64,000 nucleotides of DNA from Rheum nobile (GCA_027886185.1 WOAB01000040.1:3658001-3722000); one strand, 5' to 3'; counted from the first letter of the stretch, positions 34,701 to 45,132 are shown. The notes: generated from the sequence alone by a model not told the origin. A program made the numbers and translations.

Positions 34701-35195
34701 CTAACTTCATTATCGTATTATTTGAATAACGATTACACTAAGTATAATGTAATCATGAATAAGGATGGTGAACTTAGGATTACAATATAGTTTGTATAAT
34801 CGATATTCGAATAATAAATATAATGTAATCTTAACTTCATTATCCTAACTTCATTCATTACATTATTATTCGAATACCGGTTATACAAGTAATATAGGTT
34901 ATGAAAATCAACGGGGTTTGATATCTCTAAATCTCAAACCCTGCTTATCCTAGGGTTTCTAGGGTATGATATTTCTAGGGTATGATAATGAAGTTAGGAT
35001 TATATTACATTTAATATAATCGTTATTCGAATAATACGATAATGAAGTTAGAATTAAAATATAATTAGTATAACCGATATTTGAATGATAACGAATAATA
35101 ATTTAATGAATTCATGATTACATTATACTTAGTGTAATCATTATTCAAATAATACGATAATGAAGTTAGTATTACAATATAATTACACGATTACT
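34700..35195. repeat. Left subterminal ~55-bp repeats in both orientations
   Basis: Copies of a CTTCATTATCGTATTATTCGAATA / TAACGATTACACTAAGTATAATGTAAT unit run forward at 34563-34790 and reversed at 34930-35190. The right TIR has only two units (44641-44755). The left side has therefore expanded by an inverted duplication. Confidence 0.7.
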
Positions 35196-35234
35196 TTTCG
35201 GCGCATAGACATTTTGCCGTTTGGCGCATAGGCT

Positions 35235-35345
35235 CGCACGTAACGTGAGGGTACAACCCACACGTTACGTGTGACAGTGCTCCACACGTTACGTGTGAGA
35301 CAATTTCACACGTTACGTGTGGTTTGTACCCTCACGCTACGTGTG
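35235..35345. repeat. Palindrome array A: five units at exactly 24-bp spacing
   Basis: Fifteen-base units start at 35235, 35259, 35283, 35307 and 35331. The middle three are perfect CACACGTTACGTGTG. Nine-base spacers between them share no sequence. It lies just inside the left TIR, 3' of the GRF gene, next to a GGCGCATAG box that is repeated inverted beside array E. Confidence 0.95.
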
Positions 35346-35543
35346 GGTTAGTCAATATGGTTTAGAATGTTTATTTGTAGTATTTATTTGTTTATCTAAA
35401 ACCCTACAAAAAACACCCCAAAATAATCAACATAGAAGATAGAATAGAATTGTTCATTACGTTGGATGAATACAATCACATACAAGAAATAATACAAGTT
35501 CTTCATAAACTTAGAAAACCTAGCACAAAATAAATGACATCGT

Positions 35544-36024
35544 CTAGTTGCGTTTGAAAAAATTAGGATAGTCTCTTGTAAAACTTCGCGACATATCATG
35601 TCTCTGCTTTGATAAAATTGCTTGCTCCCTACAAAGGTTGATAGTACGTAAACAACATTACACAAAAGATATGACATCAAGGCATTATATGATGTACATC
35701 ATTATATAGATTGAGGTTATACCTATGCATCTTATCCATATCTTGTAAAAGTTCTTGCTTAACAACATCTTGATTCACCTTAATAAGATCTTGTTTTTCC
35801 CGCCATTGTTGTCGAATAACCGCGTGTGCCCTCTCCTCATACACAGGATCAATCCAATTCCTGTATAAACACCCTAGTCTTGGGCATCCTCAATACCTCC
35901 TTCCGTAGTTCCACTGCAAATCCCAAGTACGGACAATGGTTTTCAAATTACACTCGCATTGTGGAGCACTTATTTGTTGATGGTGCCTATTTAGGTTTGA
36001 TGATGATTCGGATGAAGATGTCAT
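35544..36024 (-). pseudogene. GRF zinc-finger protein gene, two exons, one nonsense codon
   Basis: Exons 36024-35723 and 35628-35544 with GT-AG borders give a 128-codon frame that starts MTSSSESSSN. Residues 22-60 show the GRF finger pattern CxC, GRRY, GCP and a fourth Cys followed by NWID. GRF fingers bind single-stranded nucleic acid in other proteins. Codon 45 (35892-35890) is TGA at the position next to GCP where the family usually has an aromatic residue, so TGG to TGA decay is likely. The rest is a Gln/Lys-rich helix, possibly a coiled coil. It is divergent from the transposase, with palindrome array B between. Splice sites are my reading, untested. Confidence 0.68.
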
Positions 36025-36339
36025 TATTTGATGTAGTGCTTGGTTTCCTACAAATCCATTAATATGAAAAGGCCAATTAGGGTTACTAAATCGAAAGAAA
36101 CTGGAAGAAGAAGCTTACCCACAAATGAATCTTCAATCTCGCTTGTGTTGGAAGTATTGTAGTGAACAAACAACCCTAATGCCTCTTATATAGTGAAATG
36201 ATATATACAGCTGTAGTAATTAAAGACCACAACCACAAGAATTAAAGACCTCAACCACTAGCATTAAAAACCTCAACCACTAGCATTAAGGACCTCAACC
36301 ACTCTTACCCTAATAACCCTAAACCCTAAACGTCAACCA

Positions 36340-36560
36340 CTCTCATAAACAATGTAACTCGCATACCCAAATTCACCCTTAATAATTAAAGATAAACTCT
36401 AAACTCAAACCTTAATCATAACACTAACCCTAAGACCTAAACCCTAACCCTAACCCTAAACCCTAAACTTAAAACTCATTATTTTAAACAACACCGAAAT
36501 GCCATAATCCTATACCACAAAAAACCTAAACCCTACCCCTATCCATCCTATCCTACCCTA
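36340..36560. repeat. Degenerate telomere-like CCCTAAA stretch in the MULE
   Basis: Irregular CCCTAAACCCTAAAC and CCTAACCCTAACCCTAAAC runs. It lies well inside the element, between the GRF and transposase genes, and is too broken to be a chromosome end. Confidence 0.7.
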
Positions 36561-36587
36561 CCCGACATACGCCTAAACCCTAGTAAT

Positions 36588-36674
36588 CACACGTTACGTG
36601 TTAATGTGTTTCACACGTAACGTTCTAATATACTTCGCGCGTAACGTGTGGAACGGTTTGACACGTAACGTGTG
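36588..36674. repeat. Palindrome array B: four units at exactly 24-bp spacing
   Basis: Units start at 36588, 36612, 36636 and 36660, for example GACACGTAACGTGTG, with more substitutions than arrays A and C. It sits about 170 bp before the transposase ATG, in the shared promoter region of the divergent GRF and transposase genes. Confidence 0.92.
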
Positions 36675-36845
36675 GTTCAGTCTGTTGCAAAACGCATTGA
36701 ATTAACCGTCTTGTCCCCACCTAACTGTAATAATGACCCATCTTCTTTGTCCTCTAACAACCCATTTCGAATCCATTTCGAACCTAAACCCTCATCCTAA
36801 ACACTCCCAAAATCTTGATTTTCACTCACATTTTTTGTACAAAAA

Positions 36846-39800
36846 ATGGACAATCCGAACAACAACGAGTATTGGAGCAACAATGGGGAAGATATTCCAC
36901 TTTGGAACGAGGTAATTTCTATAAGTAACCCTAAAGTTGTCTTTTTTATTTCTTGTTTTGAAAATGTTTAAAGTTCTTAGATTCATGGTTAGGGTTTAGA
37001 GAAGTTATTTTTGATGGCCCATTATATTTGTTGTTTAGGATTTAGGGAAGCTATTTTTGATACTTATTGTTTAATATTAAAGATCTCATTTTATTGTTTA
37101 GGGTTTAGGGCTACGAATTTGCTGTTACATTGAAGAACAGTTTCACACGTTACGTGTGAAGAATGTTCACACATAACGTGTGAAGGTGTTCAACACGTTA
37201 CGTGTGGGTGTGTTTCACACGTAACGTGTGGACACTCTTCACACGTTACGTGTGTAATCACCACCCGAAACCAGGTTTCATTCTGTAATATGGCACGGTT
37301 TGACAGTAAACGTGCTTTTTTATAATCAGTGCACTAATTGATGACATGATTTCGTGTATGCAGACGAACTATCATTTATACGAGGGGTTAAACAATATCT
37401 CCCTCAATGACTGGAGCACTCCACAGAAGACATTTCCGGTTTGGGAAACGCCTGAAAAACTGCAGGATTGGAGCACGCCTCAAAAGACATTTCCGGTTTG
37501 GGAAACGCCGGAAAAACTGCAGGATTGGAACACGCCTCAACCAGTTATTGATATACCATCATTTGATGTTGGGATACCGTTTCCTCCAGAAGCATCTTCA
37601 TCTCATGCTACCCCACAACTGTGCTTTCCATCCCTACACACACAGCCTCAGTTCAGTGTACTACCGGAGGAGGATGTGTACGTCTCGGCCGATTATTCAA
37701 GGTTCTTCACATCTGATCAAATCTGGCAGTCTAGAGAAGAAGCCTTTTTGTGGGCGCGGGAGATTGCTATGAATCAGCAATTCTGCATCAAAAAGTGGAG
37801 GAATAAAGCTTCCATCCCTTCGACCCTCGGGGGGACTTGGTTACCGTGTGATAGGCATGGACAAAACGTCCCTAAAGGAGCTGACCAAGTGAGAGACATC
37901 ACAAGGTCGAAGAAATGTGGGTGTCCCTTCATGTTGAGGCTGAAAGAAAGGCCGAAGGGATTGTGGAGGATCACTGTACAACATGGAACTCACAACCATG
38001 TCATAGGAGACAATTTGTATGGTAGTGCATTAGCTGGGCGACCAACTGCTGAAGAGAAGGAGATTATAAGGGTGATGACGGTCAATCATTGCAAGCCTCA
38101 GAAGATTCATACTACAATCCAGTCGTCCCCTGGAAATTTGACCAAGATGAAGCAAGTATACAACATCATGCACGAGATAAGAAAGAAGGGCATGGAAGGA
38201 AGAACAGTTGTACAACAGTTCTTGTATGAGTGCAATGAGAAGGGGTACTTCATGGAGTATAGATTCAACAAGGAGACCAACAAGATAACGGATATCTTCT
38301 TTGCAAGCCAGGATCAGTTGCGGTTGCTGAAGGCATTTCCGTACATTGTGCTGCTGGACTCTATATATGCAACTAACTGGTTAGTAACAAACATATGAAT
38401 TATACTCTTCATTTGTTCATGTCAAGGTTAGGACGCCATTGTATTTTATATATGATTATGTGTGCAGCTACAATTTGCCCTTCCTTGAAATTGTCGGCAT
38501 CACATCAGTTTGGAAAAACTACAATATTGCCGGGGCGTTTCTGGAGAAGGAGGACGAAGACAGTTACAAATGGGCCATAGAGCAACTTGCTAAGATGTTT
38601 GCCAAGGTGCAACGAGCACCCACATGTGCGGTCACTGATCGGGAGAAGGCGTTGATGAACGCATTAGAGAAGCAGTTTCCAGAAGCAAAATTCCTCCTAT
38701 GTAGGCGGCATGTGAGAAAGAATATTGAAGACTTCGGGAAGAAGGCCATGGGCAAGTTTAGGGGCACAACGTTTTCCAACGACTGCATGAAGCTCTTTAA
38801 GGAAACGACCATACAAGGGTACAAAAGATCACTCTGGAAGCTGAAGTGTGATTGGAAGAAAGCTCTAAAATGTGTTCAGTACCTACAAAAAAACTGGCTT
38901 GACCCCTACAAGGAAAGAATCGTCTCTGTATGGACAGATACAGTGTTCACGCTCGGTACTACCATCACTAACAGGTATGTGCATCAATGGTTTATCTAAA
39001 TTTAGCTAGTTATTTGAACTTAGTTAGACCTTTACAACAATCAAACAAATTTTCGAATTCTTGATTGTAATACAGGGTTGAAGGGGCCCATTCCAGTCTG
39101 AAAAGCTTCTTCACAAGCAACGATGGCAACCTTTGCACTGTGTTCGATCAATATGATACACGGTTGCACAATCATATTACTGAGATTCGGGGGGCATTGA
39201 ATGAGAGCATTGGGAAGAGATATACGCTGCTAACAGACGCACATCTTTTTCGTAAGTTGCACTTCAAGGTGTCTGCGGTTGCACTAGCTCGTTTGATTGA
39301 GGAATACAGGAAAGGAGAAGCTCCAGTGTGGAGCACTATATGCAGATGCCAGATGAGGGTCAGAGATGGCTTGCCTTGCGTTCATGACATGGCGCAAAAT
39401 GTTCGGAGCGAGACCCCAATTGAACCTAGCTCGTTGCATCCGTTCTGGAGGCAACTGACCTTGTCAGAAGTGAAGACATCAGAAGAGGAAGAATTATGCA
39501 CACGCAACGTGAATAGATCTTTGCTTGACGAATTTGCCCGAAGCGTCTTCCCCACATTGCCAGTGGAGATTCAACAAAGAGCAGTCTGTACACTTAGAAG
39601 TATAGCACATCCAGAGCAGACTACTCTAGAAGAGCCAGCCAAAGTTAGGCATAAGGGTCGGCCTCAAGGAGCTCTGAACTTTGCCACCAAAAGACAACCC
39701 TCATCATGGGAGCACACTGACCAACAGATGGACGGAACACCTCCGAAAAAGCAAAAAGGAAGACCACCGAAGATGGGCCTACCCTTACCGTGTGGTGCCA

Positions 39801-40584
39801 CGTCATTGATCAAGAACCCGTGGCGATATCTTTCACAGTTCCCCAAGTGTATGAGACCACACTTTGGAGGATGGTATGAGATAGTGGGTGATGGAAACTG
39901 CGGGTACAGAGCCATTGCGCATGGTCTGGGCTTAGGGCAAGATAAGTGGGAATTTGTTCGACGTACCATGATTGCTACGTTGAGAAAAGAGTATGAACTA
40001 CTCGCGCCACTTTGGGTGTCTACGATGACACTTGAGGCAATGGAGGCGAAGCTTGATTGGTTTCCTTCGCCGAACAGGCCGGCCCCACCGGAGACGTGGT
40101 TGGAGCTCCCGGATATGGGATGTTTGGTGGCAACGGCATTCACATGTGTGTTCGTTACCGTCGGTCGTGGCGTGGGGATGACATACCTGCCTATGAGGGG
40201 GAAGACAAACGAAGCATCGATTGGGGAGAATTTGAAGACGGTATGCATTTGCCATGTCGAGAACGAGCAACATTTTATTGCGGTACGTTTATACAATCTT
40301 GTGTTAAAACATCTGTTTATACTATCTTGTGTTAAAACATCTGTTTATACTATCTTGTGTTAAAACATATGTATGATGCATTGATTTTCATGTAGATTGG
40401 GCTGGCCAAAACTTCGCCCTTGCCTCCTATTTACTCGGGATGGCTATATCATCATGACCCGTCTTCGGGTGATTACGTAGATCAATGGCTATTAGATCGT
40501 TCGTTGGAGTATGAACCAGACAAGGACGAAAAGAAGCCAAAACGAAAGAAGAAGGTCGAAACAGTCGATTTATGTAATGAATGA
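36846..40584 (+). CDS. MULE transposase fused to an OTU cysteine-protease domain (994 aa, five exons, intact)
   Basis: My model: exons 36846-36911, 37364-38379, 38468-38974, 39076-40282 and 40396-40584, all GT-AG, frames consistent, no stop. Domains by residue: 19-aa repeats of DWSTPQKTFPVWETPEKLQ at ~36-79; FAR1-type C2H2-like DNA-binding region ~144-236 (CGCPFMLRLKE, HGTHNH); Mutator transposase with Asp in LLDSIYATN ~351, Asp in TDREKAL ~416 and Glu in EGAHSSLK ~532; SWIM finger CRCQMRVRDGLPCVH ~620; AT-hook-like KGRPQG and KGRPPK ~723 and 759; OTU domain GDGNCGYRAIA ~801 to His in NEQHF ~927; basic tail KKPKRKKK ~977. Transposase cuts and pastes the element. The OTU part should act as a deubiquitinase-like protease, partner unknown. 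Palindrome arrays lie in its promoter and first intron. Confidence 0.87.
37144..37254. repeat. Palindrome array C: five units at exactly 24-bp spacing, in transposase intron 1
   Basis: Units start at 37144, 37168, 37192, 37216 and 37240. Three are perfect in one or other central base (TTA or TAA). It lies wholly within the first intron (36912-37363). Confidence 0.95.
37403..37540 (+). repeat. 57-bp coding tandem repeat in transposase exon 2
   Basis: Two full copies and one partial copy of a 57-bp unit, nearly identical, encode 19-residue repeats. It keeps the frame and is probably a recent duplication. Confidence 0.9.
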
Positions 40585-40661
40585 TATGAGTACGACATTC
40601 GTATAGTATGCTGCAATGAGTACGACATTCCTATTGTTGTCATAATCCAAACAACTTCCCC

Positions 40662-40800
40662 CAAACATTCAAACTGAAGTCATAACATTCAAACTTCAAC
40701 AAAACATTCAAACTCAAGTCATAACATTCAAACTTCAACAAACACATTCAAACTCAAGTCATAACATTCAAATTTCAACAAAACATTCAAACTAATGCTC
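40662..40800. repeat. Short tandem repeats between the converging MULE genes
   Basis: About three and a half copies of an ~39-bp unit with AAACATTCAAACTCAAGTC and ATAACATTCAAACTTCAAC. It lies between the stops of the transposase (40584) and PMD (40821) genes and may hold both poly(A) regions. Confidence 0.75.
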
Positions 40801-40820
40801 AAATGACGAAGCAACCAAGT

Positions 40821-43339
40821 TCAATGGTTCGAAAGGAAGGGATACATTTGCTCCAATGATTGCCGTAACGCCTCGGCTACGTCTTCACATCGGTCATCTC
40901 CATGGTGATGATCGCGATATGGATCCATACGTGAATAGCAACTATCAAGGCACTGCACAGAAGATAAGTGGATACGATTAATAAACATACACGAAGTCAA
41001 AAATAAACAGGATATAATTACATGATTACTTACCTGCTGCTGAGTGTAACGATCCTCTTGAGGGATGATGAATGGATGTGTATGTTGGAGATACCACTGC
41101 ATGTAATCATCGGTACACTGGTGGTGTTGACGAACTGGAGGACCCATGGCTTGCAGGCTAATGGAATGTTCATTGCGGGCATTCCATGCATGTAAGGATC
41201 TATCGTACTCCACCGTGTAACTGCTAATCTTCACGCCCCTCCATGCCTTAATGAGAATAATCGGTGGTCTTGGACATTGTTGTACACGCCCAAACTGCCG
41301 AGCTACTCGATCCGGCATGTAAGGCTCGGTGACCCACAGACAGGATATGACTCCATGAAATCGCGATGAAGCAAACATCTCATTATTGAAGTCAATGGAG
41401 CCGTATGGCATCCACTCAACCTAAACACAATTGAATTTCAAACAACTTATAATGCATATATATTTTAACATAATAGATAAGGACCGTATATGCACTTACA
41501 CTATCAGCATGCATCCCATCCAGCTCCTCCCTATAATTCCTGGTCTGGTTGGGTTCATGTGACATGTCCCATTTTCTGGCGTATGGGATCGGCTGTTGTG
41601 GGTCCCAGTAAACACTCTGTGCAGGTCTAAACATGGGAAAGTACTGATATATCCATGACTACAAAATAATTACACATATGTCAATTCCCTACATAACAAA
41701 CATATAATATATCTATAACAAAAATTTAGATATTTTTATTCAAGCCATTTAATACCTGGATCAGAGTGAAACATGTGGACATGACCCGTGCCTCTTTTCT
41801 TGTGCACTCGCCCAAGCTGCGGTACACGTGTGCAAGAACACCGGTACCCCATGCATAGTTCGTGACTTTTGTGAGATCAGTCACGAACGGAGTGTAATAA
41901 ACGGGCAAGCGATGCTGAGACTTGTCAGGAAAGAGGGCAGACCCCACCAAGTACAGCAAGAACCCAGCCGCCAGCTTCTTCGACGCCAACTCCTCGCAAT
42001 GAGTCTTAAAATCTCCCGCGTGCAAGTTACCGGCGACGATAGCACCATCCTCCAGCTCAAAAAACTCATGCGTCTGCTCCATCAACGCCTTCTTCAAATC
42101 ATTGCGGCTCAGCTGCTCGTGCCATTTCTTTGGGGGACCCATGTCTTGCCCTTGTATGTTAAGCCCAAGGATCATCCACACATCATGGAGAGTTATAGTC
42201 ATCTCTCCCCATGGCATGTGGAATGAGTTGGTTTCCGGTTGCCAACGCTCGACGAAGGCACCAATCAGCGTCTCATCCACATGCTCATGCATGATGTCCG
42301 ATAGATGACATAGCCCGGACGCCAACGCCATGCTACCCCATGCGTCTTCCGTTGTGAGACGCCATGAGCGTAACTGCTTGCCTCGCTGCTGGAACCTCAA
42401 GGGTTGCACCGAATGTATATGAACATAATTAAGCAATCATACAGACTTATTTAAAACAAGATTAATAATTAAAAAAATTGTGTTACGTGCAACTTACAAC
42501 GCACTGGTAAAGGAGGTACGCCACGTGGTTTACAAAACTCTTTAGGAGTTCAGGTCTCTCCGGACCTCCAGGAATGCTCACCACCAGTTCAGGGTCGTAT
42601 CTGACATTCTTCTTTGACCGGGGTGGTTTTCCCCGCGAAGAAGAGGCTTCCTGAGGCTCCTCGCCCGGCTCCTCGCCCGCCGTGTTTGGGGCGTCTTCTC
42701 TTGGAATCCAGGCATTGCTGGACTGGGCCTGAGTCCCCCATGTACATGAATGATCCTACATTTATTAAATAGATCAGATGCAATAATGAATTGTAAACAA
42801 ATGCATGTTATACTAAATATACTTACCATAGGCTGATGATAGGCAGCGTTCGGGTACACCGCCGGGTTCTCCCACGGGTTGTCCTGCTCCTCATCTCCCT
42901 GATAATAATCTCTCGGGCTATGATGAGGGCTCACATGCGGCGGTAGTACCGGCAGACTAAAATTCCGCCCGTAATAGTTATTCTGATCTATTGTATCAGA
43001 ATAACAATGCAGCGGACTTCCTTCATAGTCTGGGTCCCTCGGAGGCTCAGAGCCTGCTCTACCCCCAATAAACGACGGCACTGCCATTAGGCTATGCACT
43101 CCTATCATGCCAGTATCGCCAGTAGCCCCACTACTGCTACCGACTCCAGTTTGAAACCCTAAACCAGCCCCAGTACTGCTACCTGCTCCAATCTAGTATG
43201 CGCCGGTCTCATCATCCCGGTAGCACACATCCCTCTGTTGCCTCCTTTCCGACCTTTTGACCTCTTCGCCAGTCACATACGACTGTTGGCGTACAAGGTT
43301 GCGACGTATCCTGCGTTCAGTTCTTTCCCCAGGTTCCAT
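40821..43339 (-). pseudogene. Plant mobile domain (PMD) gene of the MULE, six exons, damaged
   Basis: Model on the minus strand: 43339-42827, 42755-42498, ~42427-41756, 41658-41500, 41420-41034 and 40952-40821. Exon 1 starts MEPGERTERRIRRNLVR. Exon 3 holds the PMD core with LTTEDAWGSMALASGL, WQPETNSFHMPWGEMTITL and DVWMILGL, as in MAIN/MAIL-type and transposon PMD proteins. Exons 4-6 give the usual C-terminal half. The last five exons read without stops. Damage: an in-frame TAG at 43195-43193 in exon 1, and the exon 3 acceptor, which is AG in the copy near 63.8 kb, reads TG here. PMD function is poorly known; host members act in gene silencing control. Promoter and first intron carry palindrome arrays E and D. 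Confidence 0.72.
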
Positions 43340-44296
43340 CTGCGTTTACATATCAACACATTTTAATCAACAAAAATCAACAAACAGAAAATCAACGTTC
43401 CAGATATCAAAAAAAATGCAAATTCACACGTTACGTGTGACTTGTTCTCACACGTAATGCGTAGTGCACATTCACACGTTACGTGTGAATGTGCTTATTC
43501 CAATTTCACCGGCAGGCCGCCGCCGACTTTCCGGCGATATTCCGGTCGTCTTCTTCGGCGAGACAGTCCGAATTTTAATCAACAAAAATCAACAAAAATA
43601 AAAAAACAGAAAATCAGCGTTACAGATATCAAAAAAAAAGGAAATTCACGCGTTACGTGTGACTTGCTCTCACACGTAACGCGTGGTGCACATTCACATG
43701 TTACGTGTGAATGTGCTTATTCCAATTTCACCGGCAAGTCGCCGGCGACTTGCCGGTGATATTCCGGTCGTCTTCTCCGGCGAGACAGTCCGAATTTTAA
43801 TCAACAAAAATCAACAAAAATAAAAAAACAGAAAATCAACGTTCCACAAATCTAAAAAAATGGAAATTCACACGTTACGTGTGACTTGCTCTCACACGTA
43901 ATGCGTGGTGCACATTCACACGTTACGTGTGAATGTGCACATTCCAATTTCACCGGGAAGCCGCCGGCGACTTTCCGGCGATATTCCGGTCGTCTTCTCC
44001 GGCGAGACAGTCCGAATTTTTTTTTTTTCAAATATACCCAAAATTCAACAACAAATCCACAATTTTTACCAATCTAACAATATCATCACTTCCACTTTCA
44101 TTTTTCCACACAAAATGTCTACAAACCTAGATCTACCTAACCAAAACCCTAAACATCACAAAAACTTCTACAAAACCTAGATCTACCATCCAAATCGTAG
44201 ATCTATCATCCAAACCTAGATCTACCTAACCAAATACTATGTATGGATTTAAATTTATTAAAAACAAAATCAAATAATTATTTCTAGGAACTAACC
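43340..44296 (-). other. 5' UTR intron of the PMD gene with three 222-bp tandem units
   Basis: Read on the minus strand, a donor-like GCGTAAG|GTTAGT near 44296 and an acceptor ACGCAG just before the ATG at 43339 bound this stretch. The copy near 62.3-62.9 kb has the same layout. Units start about 43420, 43642 and 43864 with exact 222-bp spacing; each holds three palindromes plus a CCGGCGATATTCCGGTCGTC segment. Confidence 0.65.
43425..43931. repeat. Palindrome array D: three sub-arrays of three units, 24-bp spacing
   Basis: Units start at 43425, 43449, 43473; 43647, 43671, 43695; and 43869, 43893, 43917. Within each trio the step is 24 bp and the trios repeat every 222 bp. Middle units (for example CACACGTAATGCGTG) carry shared changes, so the trio was duplicated as a block. 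Confidence 0.93.
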
Positions 44297-44303
44297 TTAC
44301 GCG

Positions 44304-44395
44304 GGAGGGGCGAGGAGGCGTTATGCGGGAGGGGCAAGGAGACGTTACGCGGGAGGGGCAAGGAGGCGCAGCGGGAGGGGCAAGGAGGCTGAGTG
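44304..44395 (-). repeat. 24-bp repeats in the PMD leader
   Basis: On the minus strand three to four copies of CCTCCTTGCCCCTCCCGCGTAACG-type sequence (24-bp unit, the last one 22) precede the leader splice donor. They have the same step as the palindrome arrays and keep a GTTACGC / GCGTAAC core. Confidence 0.75.
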
Positions 44396-44429
44396 CTGAT
44401 GCTGAATGAAGAGGAGGAGCCGAATCTGG

Positions 44430-44438
44430 CTTTTATAG
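44430..44438 (-). promoter_or_regulatory. Putative TATA box of the PMD gene
   Basis: The minus strand reads CTATAAAAG here, ten bases downstream of palindrome array E and before the leader. The copy at 62 kb has CTTTAAAAG in the same position after its array. Confidence 0.65.
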
Positions 44439-44447
44439 CCAGATTCC

Positions 44448-44594
44448 CACACGTTATGTGTGATACAATGTCACACGTAACGTGTGAACCGATCCCACAC
44501 GTAACGTGTGGAGCCAATTCACGCGTTACGTGTGGGTCTTGAATGGGTCAGTATCGACGCGTAACGTGGGAAGTCTATTCTCACGTTACGCGCG
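44448..44594. repeat. Palindrome array E: six units in the PMD promoter
   Basis: Units start at 44448, 44472, 44496, 44520, 44556 and 44580. All steps are 24 bp except one of 36. Outer units lean to GACGCGTAACGTGGG and CTCACGTTACGCGCG. The array lies between the TATA box and the GGCGCATAG subterminal box. Confidence 0.93.
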
Positions 44595-44640
44595 GCCCTA
44601 TGCGCCAAAAGACAAAAATGCCTATGCGCCGAATAGTTGA

Positions 44641-44966
44641 GCCCTATAATTAGTATAATCGATATTCGAATTATACGATAATGAAGTTAGGATTACGTTA
44701 CACCTAGTAGAATCGATAATCGAATAATACAACAATTAAGTTAGGAGCATTACACATAATTTTTTAGTTTGATTAAACTAAACTAAAAAAAAATTTAAAA
44801 ATTATTATAGCACGTGCACGGGATACGTGCCCGTGCTATATTTTTTTTTTAAATAACAATAAATTGCACGTGCACGTGTTATGTTTACGTGACAACTTGG
44901 CACGAGTACGTGTTATATATACGTGCCTATGCACTGTATATTTAGAAAATGTATATAGCACCTCCC
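44641..44966 (-). repeat. Right terminal inverted repeat of the MULE
   Basis: Reverse complement of 34348-34700, lacking the (TA)n run. It ends GGGAGGTGCTATATAC when read from outside, which resembles Mutator termini. Confidence 0.85.
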
Positions 44967-44975
44967 TATATGTAT
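44967..44975. repeat. Candidate 9-bp target-site duplication TATATGTAT, right copy
   Basis: Matches 34339-34347 exactly. Confidence 0.6.
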
Positions 44976-45132
44976 GTGAGGGATAAAATTGTATGACTAA
45001 TATTATTGTTTCACACGATTTTTCCATGTATCATATTAATTCTTAATTATGTGGTGATTAATCTTGTGTTATTTTATAAACCTGTAAACATTGTGATAAT
45101 TCTAAGTAGTATAATAGGAGTAGAGATCCCAA
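44976..45132. other. AT-rich spacer between two transposons
   Basis: Nothing recognised. Confidence 0.4.

Larger units (their letters stand above)
34348..44966. mobile_element. Mutator-like element (MULE) of 10.6 kb carrying GRF, transposase-OTU and plant-mobile-domain genes
   Basis: Long terminal inverted repeats (34348-34700 and 44641-44966), a candidate 9-bp duplication and a Mutator-type transposase define it. Inside, a GRF zinc-finger gene (minus, 36024-35544), a five-exon transposase-OTU gene (plus, 36846-40584) and a six-exon PMD gene (minus, 43339-40821) are arranged so that the last two converge 236 bp apart. Five arrays of a 24-bp-spaced palindrome occupy the promoter regions and first introns. 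The transposase frame is intact; the other two genes each carry a nonsense codon. A related partial element starts near 62 kb. Confidence 0.88.

Noticed and set aside
39664..40296. 210-codon minus-strand ORF
   Set aside because: Antisense to the OTU part of the transposase gene.
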